DNA of 45,000 bases from Glandiceps talaboti (GCF_964340395.1 NC_135567.1:19777806-19822805); one strand, 5' to 3'. Counted from the first letter of the stretch, positions 32,837 to 42,650 are shown. Notes: a model not told the origin generated them from the sequence alone. Translations and numbers: made by a program.

Positions 32837-34552
32837 ATGAAGAACAACACTTTCCTATTAGCCTGCCTGGTGGTCACGTTTGTTGCACAGTTTGCCGTAG
32901 GTGGCGTCATTCGTGATTCAAAGCTACTATCACGTGATCGCCGTGCGGCCTCTGATGATCAGACAGGATGGGAGAGGGAGCTAAGTTCATGGCTTGGACT
33001 TGGAGAAGAGAATCCAAAGGAATCAGGAAATCAGGAAAACGAAAAAGCCGATGAGTGGTGGAACAGCTGGCTTGGGGTACCTGATAAAACTGATGAGAAA
33101 GGGGAACCCAATATCAAAGACCCCACAAGTTGGTTTGAAGATTTGTATGGCCTAGATAAGGATGGTGATGTCAAACCGACAGAAGCTGTACAAAAGGTGA
33201 CCCCGAATGATGACGTCACTGGAATGGGACGTAACAACCCAACAGACAAACCTGAAAGTCAGACAGAGAAACCAGAAAGTCAGACAGAGAAACCAGAAAG
33301 TCAAACTAGTTGGTGGGACTGGCTCGGTATAAGCAAACCAACTGCAAAACCAGACAAACCGTCCAGTGGTGGTAGTCAAAGTAACCCATGGGGTAGTGGT
33401 AGTCAGGGTAACCCATGGGGTAGTGGTAGTCAAGGTAATCCATGGGGCACTGGTAGCCAAGGTAATCCATGGGGCAGTGGTAGTCAAAGTAACCCATGGG
33501 GCAGTGGTAGTCAAAGTAACCCATGGGGCACTGGTAGTCAAAGTAACCCATGGGGCAGTGGTAGTCAAGGTAACCCATGGGGCAGTGGTAGTCAAAGTAA
33601 CCCATGGGGCAGTGGTAGTCAAAGTAACCCATGGGGCAGTGGTAGTCAAGGTAACCCATGGGGTAGTGGTAGTCAAGGTAACCCATGGAGCGGAAGTGGT
33701 AGTCAAGGCAACCCATCTGGCAGCCAGAATGGACAGAGCAAACCTAAATCTGACCAAAACCCTGATGCAAGTGAAGAACGACCGTCCAGTGGCCCAGCTA
33801 CAGCCGGTGATAGCCAAGGTAATAGAGAAACACCAGGAGGTAGCCGTGGTAATCCATGGAGTGGTTATGGTAGTCAAGGTAATCCATGGGGTTCTGGCAA
33901 CTCTTGGGGCCAACAGGGTGGCCCATGGTCAGGTAGACCTCACCAAGGCAACCCACAGAATCCTTGGGCAACTGGATATGATCAAATGAATCCTTGGCAA
34001 GGTGGTAGAGATCAAGCTGGAGGAAGAAATTGGTGGACAGCTGGTCAAGGTCAGGGGTATGCAGGAACTTCTGGGTATAGACAAAACCCATGGGCTTATG
34101 GAGGTAATTACGGAGGGGCTCCATCAGCAGGTCGCGATACTACAGGAGGTGGTACAGGTTCCTGGTGGGGATATGGCAATCCTGGTGGATACAATTGGCA
34201 CACAGGTCTTGGGCTTGGGAAACCCGACACAACTGGTACTAGAAACTGGTGGAATGCAGGGAACACAGATGGTGACAGTAGATCAGATAGAGGAGATGGG
34301 AATTGGTGGGGATGGGGTGGAAATAGTGATAAAGACAGTGATGAAGATGATGATGATGATGATGATGATGGTGGACTGTTTGACTATATATTTGGCGAGG
34401 AAGACAAGTCTGAAGAGAAGGATGATGACACACTGGGAGACAACTGGCATGATACTAAAGAAGACAACTTCTGGGACACTCCTCAAGACAATTGGTGGGA
34501 AACAGAGAATGATAATTTCTGGGATACAGCAGCTGATAATTGGTGGGACTAG
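32837..34552 (+). CDS. Secreted Trp/Gly/Asn-rich repeat protein, 571 residues
   Basis: Chosen ATG (32,837) directly precedes a signal peptide (KNNTFLLACLVVTFVAQFAV). The upstream in-frame ATG at 32,729 lies in a minisatellite before a good acceptor (32,824). RDRR (33-36) is a furin-type site, so residues ~24-36 may be a propeptide. Order of parts: four W..WLG-type segments (residues ~45-56, 74-82, 98-107, 158-166); PESQTEK three times; thirteen tandem nonapeptides of the form GSGSQ(G/S)NPW (~177-294); a Gly/Asn/Gln/Trp-rich region; an Asp run; and four and a half octapeptides DN(W/F)W(D/E)Txx to the C-terminus. No Cys after the signal peptide that I noticed, and no enzyme motif. Composition suggests an extracellular structural, adhesive or mineral-associated protein; this is inference and I know no named family. 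A likely poly(A) signal AATAAA is at 35,339. Confidence 0.85.
   Translation: MKNNTFLLACLVVTFVAQFAVGGVIRDSKLLSRDRRAASDDQTGWERELSSWLGLGEENPKESGNQENEKADEWWNSWLGVPDKTDEKGEPNIKDPTSWFEDLYGLDKDGDVKPTEAVQKVTPNDDVTGMGRNNPTDKPESQTEKPESQTEKPESQTSWWDWLGISKPTAKPDKPSSGGSQSNPWGSGSQGNPWGSGSQGNPWGTGSQGNPWGSGSQSNPWGSGSQSNPWGTGSQSNPWGSGSQGNPWGSGSQSNPWGSGSQSNPWGSGSQGNPWGSGSQGNPWSGSGSQGNPSGSQNGQSKPKSDQNPDASEERPSSGPATAGDSQGNRETPGGSRGNPWSGYGSQGNPWGSGNSWGQQGGPWSGRPHQGNPQNPWATGYDQMNPWQGGRDQAGGRNWWTAGQGQGYAGTSGYRQNPWAYGGNYGGAPSAGRDTTGGGTGSWWGYGNPGGYNWHTGLGLGKPDTTGTRNWWNAGNTDGDSRSDRGDGNWWGWGGNSDKDSDEDDDDDDDDGGLFDYIFGEEDKSEEKDDDTLGDNWHDTKEDNFWDTPQDNWWETENDNFWDTAADNWWD
33368..33718 (+). repeat. 27-bp coding tandem repeat
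   Basis: Thirteen units of GGTAGTGGTAGTCAA(G/A)GTAA followed by CCCATGG, encoding GSGSQ(G/S)NPW. Third-position changes and S/G and S/T swaps distinguish the units. Confidence 0.95.
34439..34549 (+). repeat. 24-bp coding repeat, DNWWDT octapeptides
   Basis: DNWHDTKE, DNFWDTPQ, DNWWETEN, DNFWDTAA, DNWWD in series. The nucleotide sequence is diverged while the Trp/Asp pattern is kept, suggesting selection on the pattern. Confidence 0.9.
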
Positions 34553-34931
34553 AATTGTTATATGACAACTTCACTAAATCTACAGTACAAATTTCGAGGC
34601 AACAAATAGAACAGAGGCCAGACTGTGCAATGGGCAAATATTTGTTTTCGAGATAGGGAGTATTAGTAAGGAGTAGACCCCTTAAGTTAGACCTGATTTG
34701 TATTATTCAACACATGCACAATGGACCCCAGTTCTACACCCCCCCCCCCCCCAATTATTTCAAATTTAGGGTCACTATAAGCTATGGTCAAGGTGTATGT
34801 ATCAATTTTCTACTACATGGGAGGGTGCTTTTTAAAACATTTTTTTAAAAAGTGTGATTTAGGATGTTATAATCTTTACAGCACAAATACGGGTTTTGTG
34901 GACCAAGGTTGTGCGGTGGAAGGGCCTAACT

Positions 34932-35223
34932 TTAAGAAGGAACACCACTCCATGAAATAGAGGCGTTTTCCTAAACTATAGAGTTCAGGAGATTCCTTTC
35001 ATGATTTTACATCACCTACATTACATCGGTTTTCAGATAAAAAAAATAAGTTGACCTTTTACCTCAGAAGTCATGAATATTCATTGTTAATCCATTGCAA
35101 TTACATTTCTGATGAATCCCATGATGCAATCTGGCCCACATCAAAGGAATGAATAGTAAGGACTGCAGTTAACTTAACGTGTATAAAAATGCATCTATGT
35201 CTTAGAGTGTCGTTCTCCATTAA
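34932..35223. mobile_element. MITE-like family K, full copy in the 3' UTR
   Basis: Ends TTAAGAAGGAACACCACT and AGTGTCGTTCTCCATTAA are inverted, each carrying TTAA. A partial relative lies at 12,677. It sits between the stop codon and the AATAAA at 35,339-35,344 of the Trp-rich gene. Confidence 0.7.
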
Positions 35224-35338
35224 GAATCATGTAGATGTCTGGCATGACCATACATAGTTTAGAACAATTTTTTGTCATTCTATCCGTACACTTGGCACTA
35301 CCAAATGGTATATTGTTGTGGTTTGTTATAATACATGT

Positions 35339-35344
35339 AATAAA
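35339..35344 (+). terminator. Likely poly(A) signal of the Trp-rich gene
   Basis: AATAAA, the first plain hexamer I see after the stop at 34,552. Confidence 0.4.
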
Positions 35345-35399
35345 ATATAGATGACTTTAGTCAGGTATAGTGATGCAGTGATTTATTGGGTCATTTCTT

Positions 35400-35690
35400 T
35401 GGTGTGTGTATGTGTGTGTGTTTGTGTGTCTGTGTGTGTGTGTGTGCCTGTGTGCACATATCATTTTGTGTGTGTGTGTCTGAGTGTATTGTATGTATGT
35501 ATGTATGTATGTGTGTATGTATGTATGTATGTATGTGCATGGCTGTATTTTGCATGCACATACATGTACGTACGTATGTACATACATACATACATACATA
35601 CATACATACATACATACACACATACACACATACATACATACATACATACATACATACATACATACATAGTATACATACATACATGTTATT
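35400..35690 (+). repeat. Compound (GT)/(TATG)/(CATA) microsatellite
   Basis: (GT)n, (TATG)n, then (CATA)n; the TATG and CATA halves are complementary and can form a hairpin. Confidence 0.95.
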
Positions 35691-35699
35691 ATTTCACAA

Positions 35700-36430
35700 A
35701 CCATTGACGTCTCCCCTCCCCTCCCACCCCCACACCACCACTTTCCTTTAATGTTAGAAACACTAATACTCATCGCTAACAGCAGACTACACTTATGATG
35801 ATCTCCATCATTTAAGTTACAGAGCATGCGCAATTCTCCGACCGTTGGTCAGCTGTCACGAGCAAAACATGAAACTATATCTTGTTTTTCCTATAAGAAT
35901 TGAATGTTTACACAATAATGCGGTATTATCATATCTTGTCAAATGCACATGCCTGTTATATTTATGTTTAAAGGCCAGGGTTTCAATCCCACGTTCTCAC
36001 ACAGGCTTAAGTGTTTTCTTATCAGTGAAGCCATACGAACTGCAGAGGATCATAAAATGATCTGACATTTTCAGTAGCGCACTTAATTAACTGTTTTTCA
36101 ATATCCGAACTGGTAAAATGTAAAATGACGTCACTAACTTTACTGTCGTGATTTAACAACACCTGTTGCATAGGTATAGTTTTCATAATAACAAGATTTG
36201 GTAACAGCTTGGAGTAAAGGTGATACCATTCGAAAACAGGGGTGGATAATATTATGGCTACTGATGGACTGTTATTTGGCGAACATTTCGAAAGTTTCGC
36301 ATAAACTGTCGTGTTTATTTTATCTATCCAGAACGTTTAATGAAGAATGGATTATTTTCGATGTCCCTTGAATTAAAATTCTCACCACATTTTAGTGCCT
36401 CCGCCCCTCAATTAAGTCAAAGGCGCCCCA
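35700..36430. other. Intergenic, nothing recognised
   Basis: No supported gene between the microsatellite and the promoter region of the next gene. Confidence 0.4.
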
Positions 36431-36433
36431 TTT

Positions 36434-36556
36434 CCTCATTTGCATATCATTTGCATTCTATCGTTGGTTGGAATCTAATCCTCTGGGCACATAAAGGTAG
36501 CCAAAGAGAAACGCACGGCTCACATATACAAGTTGCGTGGTTTTTTAACCACAAAG
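36434..36556 (+). promoter_or_regulatory. Promoter region of the acidic-repeat gene
   Basis: Two POU/octamer motifs ATTTGCAT at 36,438-36,445 and 36,449-36,456 (11 bp apart), then a TATA-like CATAAAGG at 36,490-36,497. Initiation would fall near 36,520, leaving a 5' UTR of about 35-40 bases before the ATG. Confidence 0.5.
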
Positions 36557-36611
36557 ATGGCTTTCCAATTTTATACGTTGCTTTTTGCGACATTGGTTTT
36601 CGTTTTTGCAG
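36557..36611 (+). CDS. Exon 1, signal peptide
   Basis: Encodes 18 residues ending just before a phase-1 donor (TTTTTGCAG|GTAAGTG). The carried G plus AT of exon 2 gives Asp. Confidence 0.8.
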
Positions 36612-37487
36612 GTAAGTGAAATCTGTTTTGTCCTTTAATGAGAAAAATTGTCTGTCAATTTCTAATATTTGCAAGTTTTGGAGAAAATGCTTAATAGTTC
36701 AACGACCAATTCAAACTATATGTATTATGTGAATGTAATTACAATGGACAGGGTGGGAAACATGGCCGGCAAGGCACTCTTTCAACATACAATTTTCAAT
36801 GCACGTATTAAAACACCATTTATAGAAACTGCTACCCTTGCATTAAAATGTACTGAAATCACTCAATCTGTATTGAAACCCTTATCTGTCAAATATGACA
36901 ATTTCAAATTTTTATTACGAATTTATTTCCACAAATTTCAGTTTTTTCTGCTACAATTAATCCTCATAAAAGTACTTTAATTCACAGTTGCCAAGGTTAC
37001 CTCTTTAAATCATTGTAAATTACGTCCAGATAAAACAGCAGATTTCCATTTTCAGTCAAAAAAAATGTAATCGCTTTAAAATATGTCGAATATTCTCCCA
37101 GTATTTGTCCACAAACGTTAACACGCAATTATAATCCAACGCGTGCTTATGAGATTACTTTTCAGAATATTTATTAGTATCACAAAACAGACAAGATATA
37201 CTCCTGTATTACCTTTCCAAAATCAAAAATAAAAGGTTGCGAAATATTTGGAGATATGGATAGAATTTGTTTTGGCGGAAAAAGTAGCAAACAGGCGTAC
37301 ACGATTTAGAAAACTATTAGTTGTTGTTTATTGTTGGTTGTTTGTGTGTTTGTTTGTTTGTTTGTTTGTATATAATCTTGTTTTGTTTTGTAGTGAAGTG
37401 GAATTTAACGTCACAGACAAATGTTGTTCATATAGCATCAAGTGACTTGCAAATCACATTGCAATAACTGACATATTACATTCCTTA

Positions 37488-37569
<82 letters not shown>

Positions 37570-40500
37570 GCAAATGTCGTCTGATGATCGCAACAGCGTG
37601 AAACACTGTGTAACGGCTACTGTGTATCTTGCTTGAGACTGACACAGTGTTATATATATATATTATATATACTAATAAATCCAAAGAATAAGGATGTTAT
37701 AAGTCGTTACTCGGAGTTTCACGCTTTCTCAGCGATCATCAGGCACATTGTATAACTTTTCCTCGGGATGATCGCTGAGGAAGCATGAAACTCTGAGTAA
37801 CGTATAACATCCTTATTCTGTGGATTTGGTCTATAATGCTCCGCTACTAATATTGCATCGAGCACTGTTCTCTCCAGTGAGACACTTTTATGACACATGT
37901 ATATATATATGTTTATTATTTAATTAAATTGTATCCATCCTAAAAACATGTTTAGATATTTTACGATATAATAAAAAACTTGCTAAAATACAGTAAATAT
38001 TGAAGACAAACTGAGAACAATAATGATACGTCATCACCAGACACTCGTGATCTTAAATCAGATCATTAAAATATTTATTTTTATTTATTTATTTATTTAG
38101 TTTTTATATGATTGTTTTTTGTCTTTACTCGTTATGAATTTTGTAATTTTCGTAAAATAAAATCAACGAATTTGTGTAAAATGAAGAAAAATTGAAAAGA
38201 CAACTGTTGCATCATCATTTTATACTGGCATGCTGTGACAACGACAGTGTATCAAATAAGTCTACCGAATAATTGAAAATGGTAACACATGTTAGATTCA
38301 AATATTATAGAAATGTTATTTTAAAGGTATGACAAGATTACTTACATGCAGCTACTTCTCTCAATGTTATATAAACTCCAACAATATCATTCCAATAATT
38401 TGAAACTTCTTTCCCTTCAATTTTTTGTACACTTTTTTTGTCTTTTTGCCGCGTTCAGATTTTGGTTTAGATTGGAAAAATATAAATATAATCGGAAAAA
38501 AATAAATAATAAGCAAATAAATAGACATTAGCTTAACAACAACAACAATCATAAATTTGTAATCAGAAGGAAACCAACTAAATGTGTGGAAGAATTATAA
38601 GATTTATTTTAGTGTATTGCGAAATACATACATGCACCCATAGATACGGTGATTATACTTAAGCTTGTAACTGACCAATAGCAAGGCGGCACGTGAACGG
38701 TGGGTGTACCACAGGTCAAAGGCCAATAAGGCAGTGGTGAATATAATAACACACGTGTAAAGCCTATTACTTCCCCGGGGTTGGTACCAGTAGCCAGTTC
38801 TGGTAGGGGTGTGTGACCAGTGCTGGAAACCCCAGATCCCATTATAGACCCACTTTGACCAAAAATCAAAACCCCATTTTAGACCATTACAGGTTTGAAG
38901 TTTAGACCTAAATATATTTTCCTTAGGAGGCAACATTTAGGGACAATTAATGGCAGTTATGATTTGGTAAAGGACAATGGACTACATTTTAGTCCAAGCA
39001 AAATGGAAAACAAAGCAAAGTGGATCCTGTTTTAGACTCTTCAGCTCGAAAAAAAACAGACCCCATTTTAGACCAAAGGGCTACAAAAGGAGTGCGTTAC
39101 ATATAAGTATACTCAAATAAGGGGAGTAGCCCCCCCCCCCAGCCCCCCCCCCCCCTCAATTAATTCTACTTCATCAGTATTCACACGAATACTTAGCATC
39201 AGTCGATCTTTAACAAGATATATATAAAATTAAATATTCATCACTATTTTTTTTTCAATTGTATATATTTGTTTTCATAGATGCGAATCCAGTAGTCTAC
39301 AACGATGGCGTCATCACAATGAGACAATCTGTCAAAGCTCCAGTGAAAATGGGCACAGTAACTGATGACGTTGATAAGATTGGTCTTGTGACAGATGACG
39401 AAGAAGTCAAGATCGGACAAGTTTATGATGATGATGACGTCAAGATTGGACAAGTTTATGACGATGATGATGTAAAAGTCGGCCAAGTTTATGATGATGA
39501 TGATGACGTCAAGGTTGGACAAGTTTATGACGATGATGACGTCAAGGTTGGACAAGTTTATGACGATGATGACGTCAAGATCGGACAAGTCTATGACGAT
39601 GTTGACGTAAAGGTCGGCCAAGTTTATGATGATGATGACGTCAAGGTTGGACAAGTTTATGACGATGATGATGTCAAGGTTGGACAAGTTTATGATGATG
39701 ATGACGTCAAGGTTGGACAAGTTTATGACGATGATGACGTCAAGGTTGGACAAGTTTATGATGATGATGACGTCAAGATCGGACAAGTTTATGATGATGA
39801 TGACGTCAAAGTTGGACAAGTTTATGACGATGATGACGTCAAGGTTGGACAAGTTTATGATGATGATGATGATGTCAAGATCGGACAAGTTTATGATGAT
39901 GATGACGTCAAGGTTGGACAAGTTTATGACGATGATGACGTCAAGGTTGGACAAGTTTATGACGATGATGACGTCAAGGTTGGACAAGTTTATGATGATG
40001 ATGAAGTCAAGGTTGGACAAGTCTATGATGATGATGAAGTCAAGGTTGGACAAGTTTATGATGATGAAGACGTCAAGGTTGGACAAGTTTATGATGATGA
40101 TGAAGTCAAGGTTGGACAAGTCTATGATGATGATGAAGTCAAGGTTGGACAAGTTTATGATGATGGAGACGTCAAGGTTGGACAAGTTTATGATGATGAT
40201 GAAGTCAAGGTTGGACAAGTCTATGATGATGATGAAGTCAAGGTTGGACAAGTCTATGATGATGATGAAGTCAAGGTTGGACAAGTTTATGATGATGAAG
40301 ACGTCAAGGTTGGACAAGTTTATGATGATGATGAAGTCAAGGTCGGACAAGTCTATGATGATGATGAAGTCAAGGTCGGCCAAGTTTATGATGATGATGA
40401 CGACATTTTCCTTAAGGTTTGTAATTAAAGTATAATATCATATTTAATAACAACTAAACATAAATATATATGAAGACTGAAATAACCATCTTTCATCGGA

Positions 40501-41488
40501 ATTCAAAACAAATTCTGAGATTATCATTAATCTTAATTCTACGAGACCGAGACTTGGTGGTCTCGTAGATGAGCCCCAGCATTCAGAGTCTGGGTAACCA
40601 AGACTATTTTTTGTGTGCCTATCTGGCTGGCTGTTTGTTTGTTTGTTTGTTTGTTTGTTTGACAGGTTCAATACTGAAATGACACTGATTTGTCACCTGC
40701 TTGAGTCCTGTAAATGAAGTGTGAACACGTGATATTACATTACATTACATTAGGAACACGTGATATGTTTTTTTGGAATGCAGACAATTCTGGATTTTAG
40801 TAATGTGCGATCATGTGCATTTAATGATTAAGTTAAACTTTAAACCGAAACAAAATTATGGCATGTCCATCATTTCTTGTCAAACCATTGGCTCCTCTGT
40901 TTTCAAGACCAAACTCAATTTTCCAGTTTTCACCAACTGTCGTCATGTCCTCACTTCCCTGCCGGCCAGAAACCGCCACGTGACTTGAGTTGTCGAAAAA
41001 ATAGTCACCGTTATAGTAGTTTACCTGTCCCTAACACCCAACTTTTATAATTATTCCGTTACATTTTTTGATTGGCTAGTGAACACATTAACCGACCTTA
41101 AAGCTAAGTTTTGACCAATAGAACGACACATTACAAATTCAGTCCAGCAGGTCCTTCGACAACATAGCCATAATGTATACAGGTAAAACAGCGAGGGATA
41201 GCCGAATGACTGTGCATATCATACACATTTTATGTTCCCTAATAACAATTTAGATAGATAAGAAACTAACTTTGCACAGACCACTCAATACGTTGTACGA
41301 ACAACTTCAATGAAAGTGGTTCTCATTTACCCCACTAGGTCAAAGGTCAGACTGTTGACTCTGGGGAAACTGGTATCGTAAGTGATGACGACAGTTGGGT
41401 TGAGTTTGACAATGGTAGCCAAGAAGAGGACGATGGTGTGATGGCATTCATTAGGTCCTTATTGGCTCAAATCTTCGGAAAGAATTAA
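36557..41488 (+). CDS. Secreted acidic 11-residue-repeat protein, 446 residues, three exons
   Basis: Exons 36557-36611, 39281-40416 and 41339-41488; phases 1 and 0 agree. Exon 1 encodes only the signal peptide MAFQFYTLLFATLVFVFAG. After a short leader (ANPVVYNDGVITMRQSVKAP) come about thirty tandem units of DVKVGQVYDDD. V/I varies after K, and D/E varies in the acidic run. The C-terminus is non-repetitive and acidic, then hydrophobic: DDDSWVEFDNGSQEEDDG and MAFIRSLLAQIFGKN. Each unit pairs an Asp cluster with one Lys and one Tyr, so the protein should be extremely acidic and could bind divalent cations; that is inference. I recognise no family. It lies ~2 kb after another secreted repeat protein in the same orientation. 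ATG context ACAAAGATGG is good. Confidence 0.85.
36612..37490. other. Intron 1, first part, nothing recognised
   Basis: AT-rich; the open frame at 36,669-36,980 shows no support. A short (GTTT)n lies near 37,345. Confidence 0.4.
37494..37567 (+). repeat. (AT)n microsatellite
   Basis: About 35 AT units directly before a hammerhead-like motif. Confidence 0.97.
37576..37617 (+). ncRNA. Hammerhead-ribozyme-like motif 1
   Basis: CTGATGA (37,581-37,587) and GAAA (37,600-37,603) are separated by a CGC-AACA-GCG stem II. ACA-CTG-TGT gives a short stem III, followed by A as the cleavage-site base (37,612). GTCGT before the core pairs with ACGGC after it (stem I, one G-U pair). All core residues of the hammerhead fold are present. 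The weak point is a T-T at the base of stem II instead of the usual G-C. Short stem III is typical of hammerheads in Penelope-like retroelements. Confidence 0.6.
37690..37760 (-). ncRNA. Hammerhead-ribozyme-like motif 2
   Basis: Minus strand: CTGATGA (complement of 37,736-37,742), stem II CGCT-GAGAA-AGCG, GAAA, stem III ACT-CCG-AGT, then A. Outer stem I GTTATA/TATAAC pairs across a larger internal loop; the inner stem I is poor. Confidence 0.5.
37763..37812 (+). ncRNA. Hammerhead-like motif 3, core damaged
   Basis: Stem II GCT-GAGGA-AGC, GAAA and stem III ACT-CTG-AGT followed by A are kept. The first core block reads GGGATGA instead of CTGATGA, so it should be inactive. Confidence 0.45.
37830..38600. 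other. Intron 1, nothing recognised
   Basis: AT-rich; no supported exon. Confidence 0.4.
38790..39090 (-). repeat. Degenerate TTTTAGACC-type repeat
   Basis: CCCATTTTAGACCA and variants recur at about 38,873, 38,985, 39,023 and 39,062. The block has the look of an old dispersed repeat, but I see no second copy in the window. Confidence 0.4.
39281..40416 (+). CDS. Exon 2, 11-residue repeat array
   Basis: Acceptor TTTGTTTTCATAG, donor CTTAAG|GTTTGT. Contains the leader and all thirty repeat units; 1136 bp, phase 1 in and 0 out. Confidence 0.85.
39402..40400 (+). repeat. 33-bp coding tandem repeat (~30 units)
   Basis: Consensus GATGACGTCAAGGTTGGACA, AGTTTATGATGAT. Units 1-18 are mostly DDV type. 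Units 19-30 run E,E,D in groups of three, so the second half has a 99-bp higher-order period. Two units carry an extra GAT. Because 33 is divisible by three and the unit lacks stops, other frames are open too, including a 379-codon antisense frame. Confidence 0.97.
40417..41338. other. Intron 2 of the acidic-repeat gene
   Basis: Holds a short perfect hairpin CTACGAGACC/GGTCTCGTAG near 40,537-40,567 and (GTTT)n at 40,636-40,662. No other exon seen. Confidence 0.5.
41339..41488 (+). CDS. Exon 3, C-terminus
   Basis: Acceptor TCATTTACCCCACTAG, in phase 0, 49 codons then TAA. The first residues VKGQTVDSGETG echo the repeat (VKVGQVYDD), so exon 3 may contain a decayed unit. Confidence 0.8.
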   Translation, partial: VKGQTVDSGETGIVSDDDSWVEFDNGSQEEDDGVMAFIRSLLAQIFGKN

Positions 41489-41658
41489 TAGGTACAAACA
41501 TCACAAAGTCATATAAATATCAACAGACTTTCAGACATTTAGAGGTTAGGTCCAACTCATGACATAAAAAGATTATGTAAAACTCTCTTAATTCTGCCAT
41601 TTGATTCTCAAAAGCGATAACTTTGTAGAGTATGTAACATTTACATATTTTAGTAGCT

Positions 41659-41661
41659 TGC

Positions 41662-41693
<32 letters not shown>

Positions 41694-41812
41694 GCACGCA
41701 CACACACACACACATACATACATACATACATACATACATACATACATACATACACACATACACAGATTTATGGACGAACGGAAGGACGGGAACAGAGACA
41801 GACAGACAGACA
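41659..41812 (+). repeat. (GACA)/(CATA) microsatellites
   Basis: (CAGA)n, (CA)n, (CATA)n, then (GACA)n again; in the 3' UTR if the AATAAA at 41,910 is used. Confidence 0.93.
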
Positions 41813-41909
41813 GACAATAATTATATTATATAATAATTATATTGTTCTATCGTAAACCCAAAGAATGAACAAACTAACAATATAATAAGCTGCAGTATTT
41901 TCCAGATAA

Positions 41910-41915
41910 AATAAA
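41910..41915 (+). terminator. Possible poly(A) signal of the acidic-repeat gene
   Basis: AATAAA about 420 bases after the stop. Confidence 0.35.
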
Positions 41916-42377
41916 TTGAAATGTCAGATGATTCATCATGAAGTAATTAATACTTATTTGAGAATAAATGTCAGGATTACCCCCCCCCCCGCCCTCGAGC
42001 TCCAATATCCCATCAAATAGAATCGTGAATAGGGTAGAATAAACGCCTTAGCCTCGGAGTTCACCCAGGTCTGTGTTGCAATACTATGAAATGTGATATA
42101 AAGTGTTCCAAGCGTGCATGTCTACTAGGTATTCTGTTCTATTCCATTAACAGTGGAACAGCTGTTTCACTTTGGACACAAGATTACATAATAAAAGGAA
42201 TAGTACATAATAAACACAGATTTTATGCATATACAAAAGATTTTATGTTAGTGAAAGAAATCTAATTTTGTGTACGACATTTGATTAAATGTAAACTTTC
42301 TCTTGGTGATTCAGTCATGTGATGGGAAAGTTATATTTTTGTTGTTTTAATCAGCCAAGGACTTTCATATAAATCCA

Positions 42378-42650
42378 AAAATAACATTGTTTGGTTCCGA
42401 TAACCCAACCCAACCTTTTACTTCCCACTTAGGAATCGAAAATTTTATCGAAAATTCGAGAGAGAAAAATTGCAAAGTCACGCGAGAAATAGTGAGAATT
42501 GAAGATGTCATCGCCCGATGCGACCCATAACGCAAAGACCACACGAAAGGACGCTAGCTAAACAACAGAAAACACTATGATAACGTGAACCAGACCAAAA
42601 AAAGTTGTCAAAAGTTGAGCGTTATCGGAACCACACATTTTTTTTTTATT
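42378..42650. mobile_element. MITE-like family N (copy 2)
   Basis: Left AAAATAACATTGTTTGGTTC, CGATAACCCAACCC; right GAGCGTTATCGGAACCACAC, ATTTTTTTTTTATT; these ends are inverted. GCGAGAAATAGTGAG is shared with 18,146-18,475. Confidence 0.7.

Larger units (their letters stand above)
37678..37828. mobile_element. Inverted repeat carrying two more hammerhead-like motifs
   Basis: ATCCAAAGAATAAGGATGTTAT...ACTC-GAGTTTCACGC..TCAGCGATCATC pairs with GATGATCGCTGAGGAAGC, ATGAAACTCTGAGTAACG, ATAACATCCTTATTCTGTGGAT. Likely a fragment of an inverted terminal arrangement of a Penelope-like or retrozyme-like element. Confidence 0.65.

Noticed and set aside
33152-33913. 253-codon minus-strand frame across the NPW repeats
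   Set aside because: Shadow of the 27-bp coding repeat; no splice or promoter context.
36340-36615. 91-codon plus frame overlapping the promoter and exon 1 of the acidic-repeat gene
   Set aside because: Wrong phase. The signal peptide frame starting at 36,557 has the matching donor and continues correctly into exon 2.
39244-40383. 379-codon antisense open frame over the acidic repeat array
   Set aside because: It is the mirror of a 33-bp stop-free repeat. The sense strand has a signal peptide exon, phase-matched introns and a unique C-terminus, and the antisense has none of these.
39626-40435. 269-codon alternative plus frame (MMMMTSRLDKF repeats)
   Set aside because: A shifted reading of the same 33-bp unit with no start context and no link to exon 1 or exon 3.
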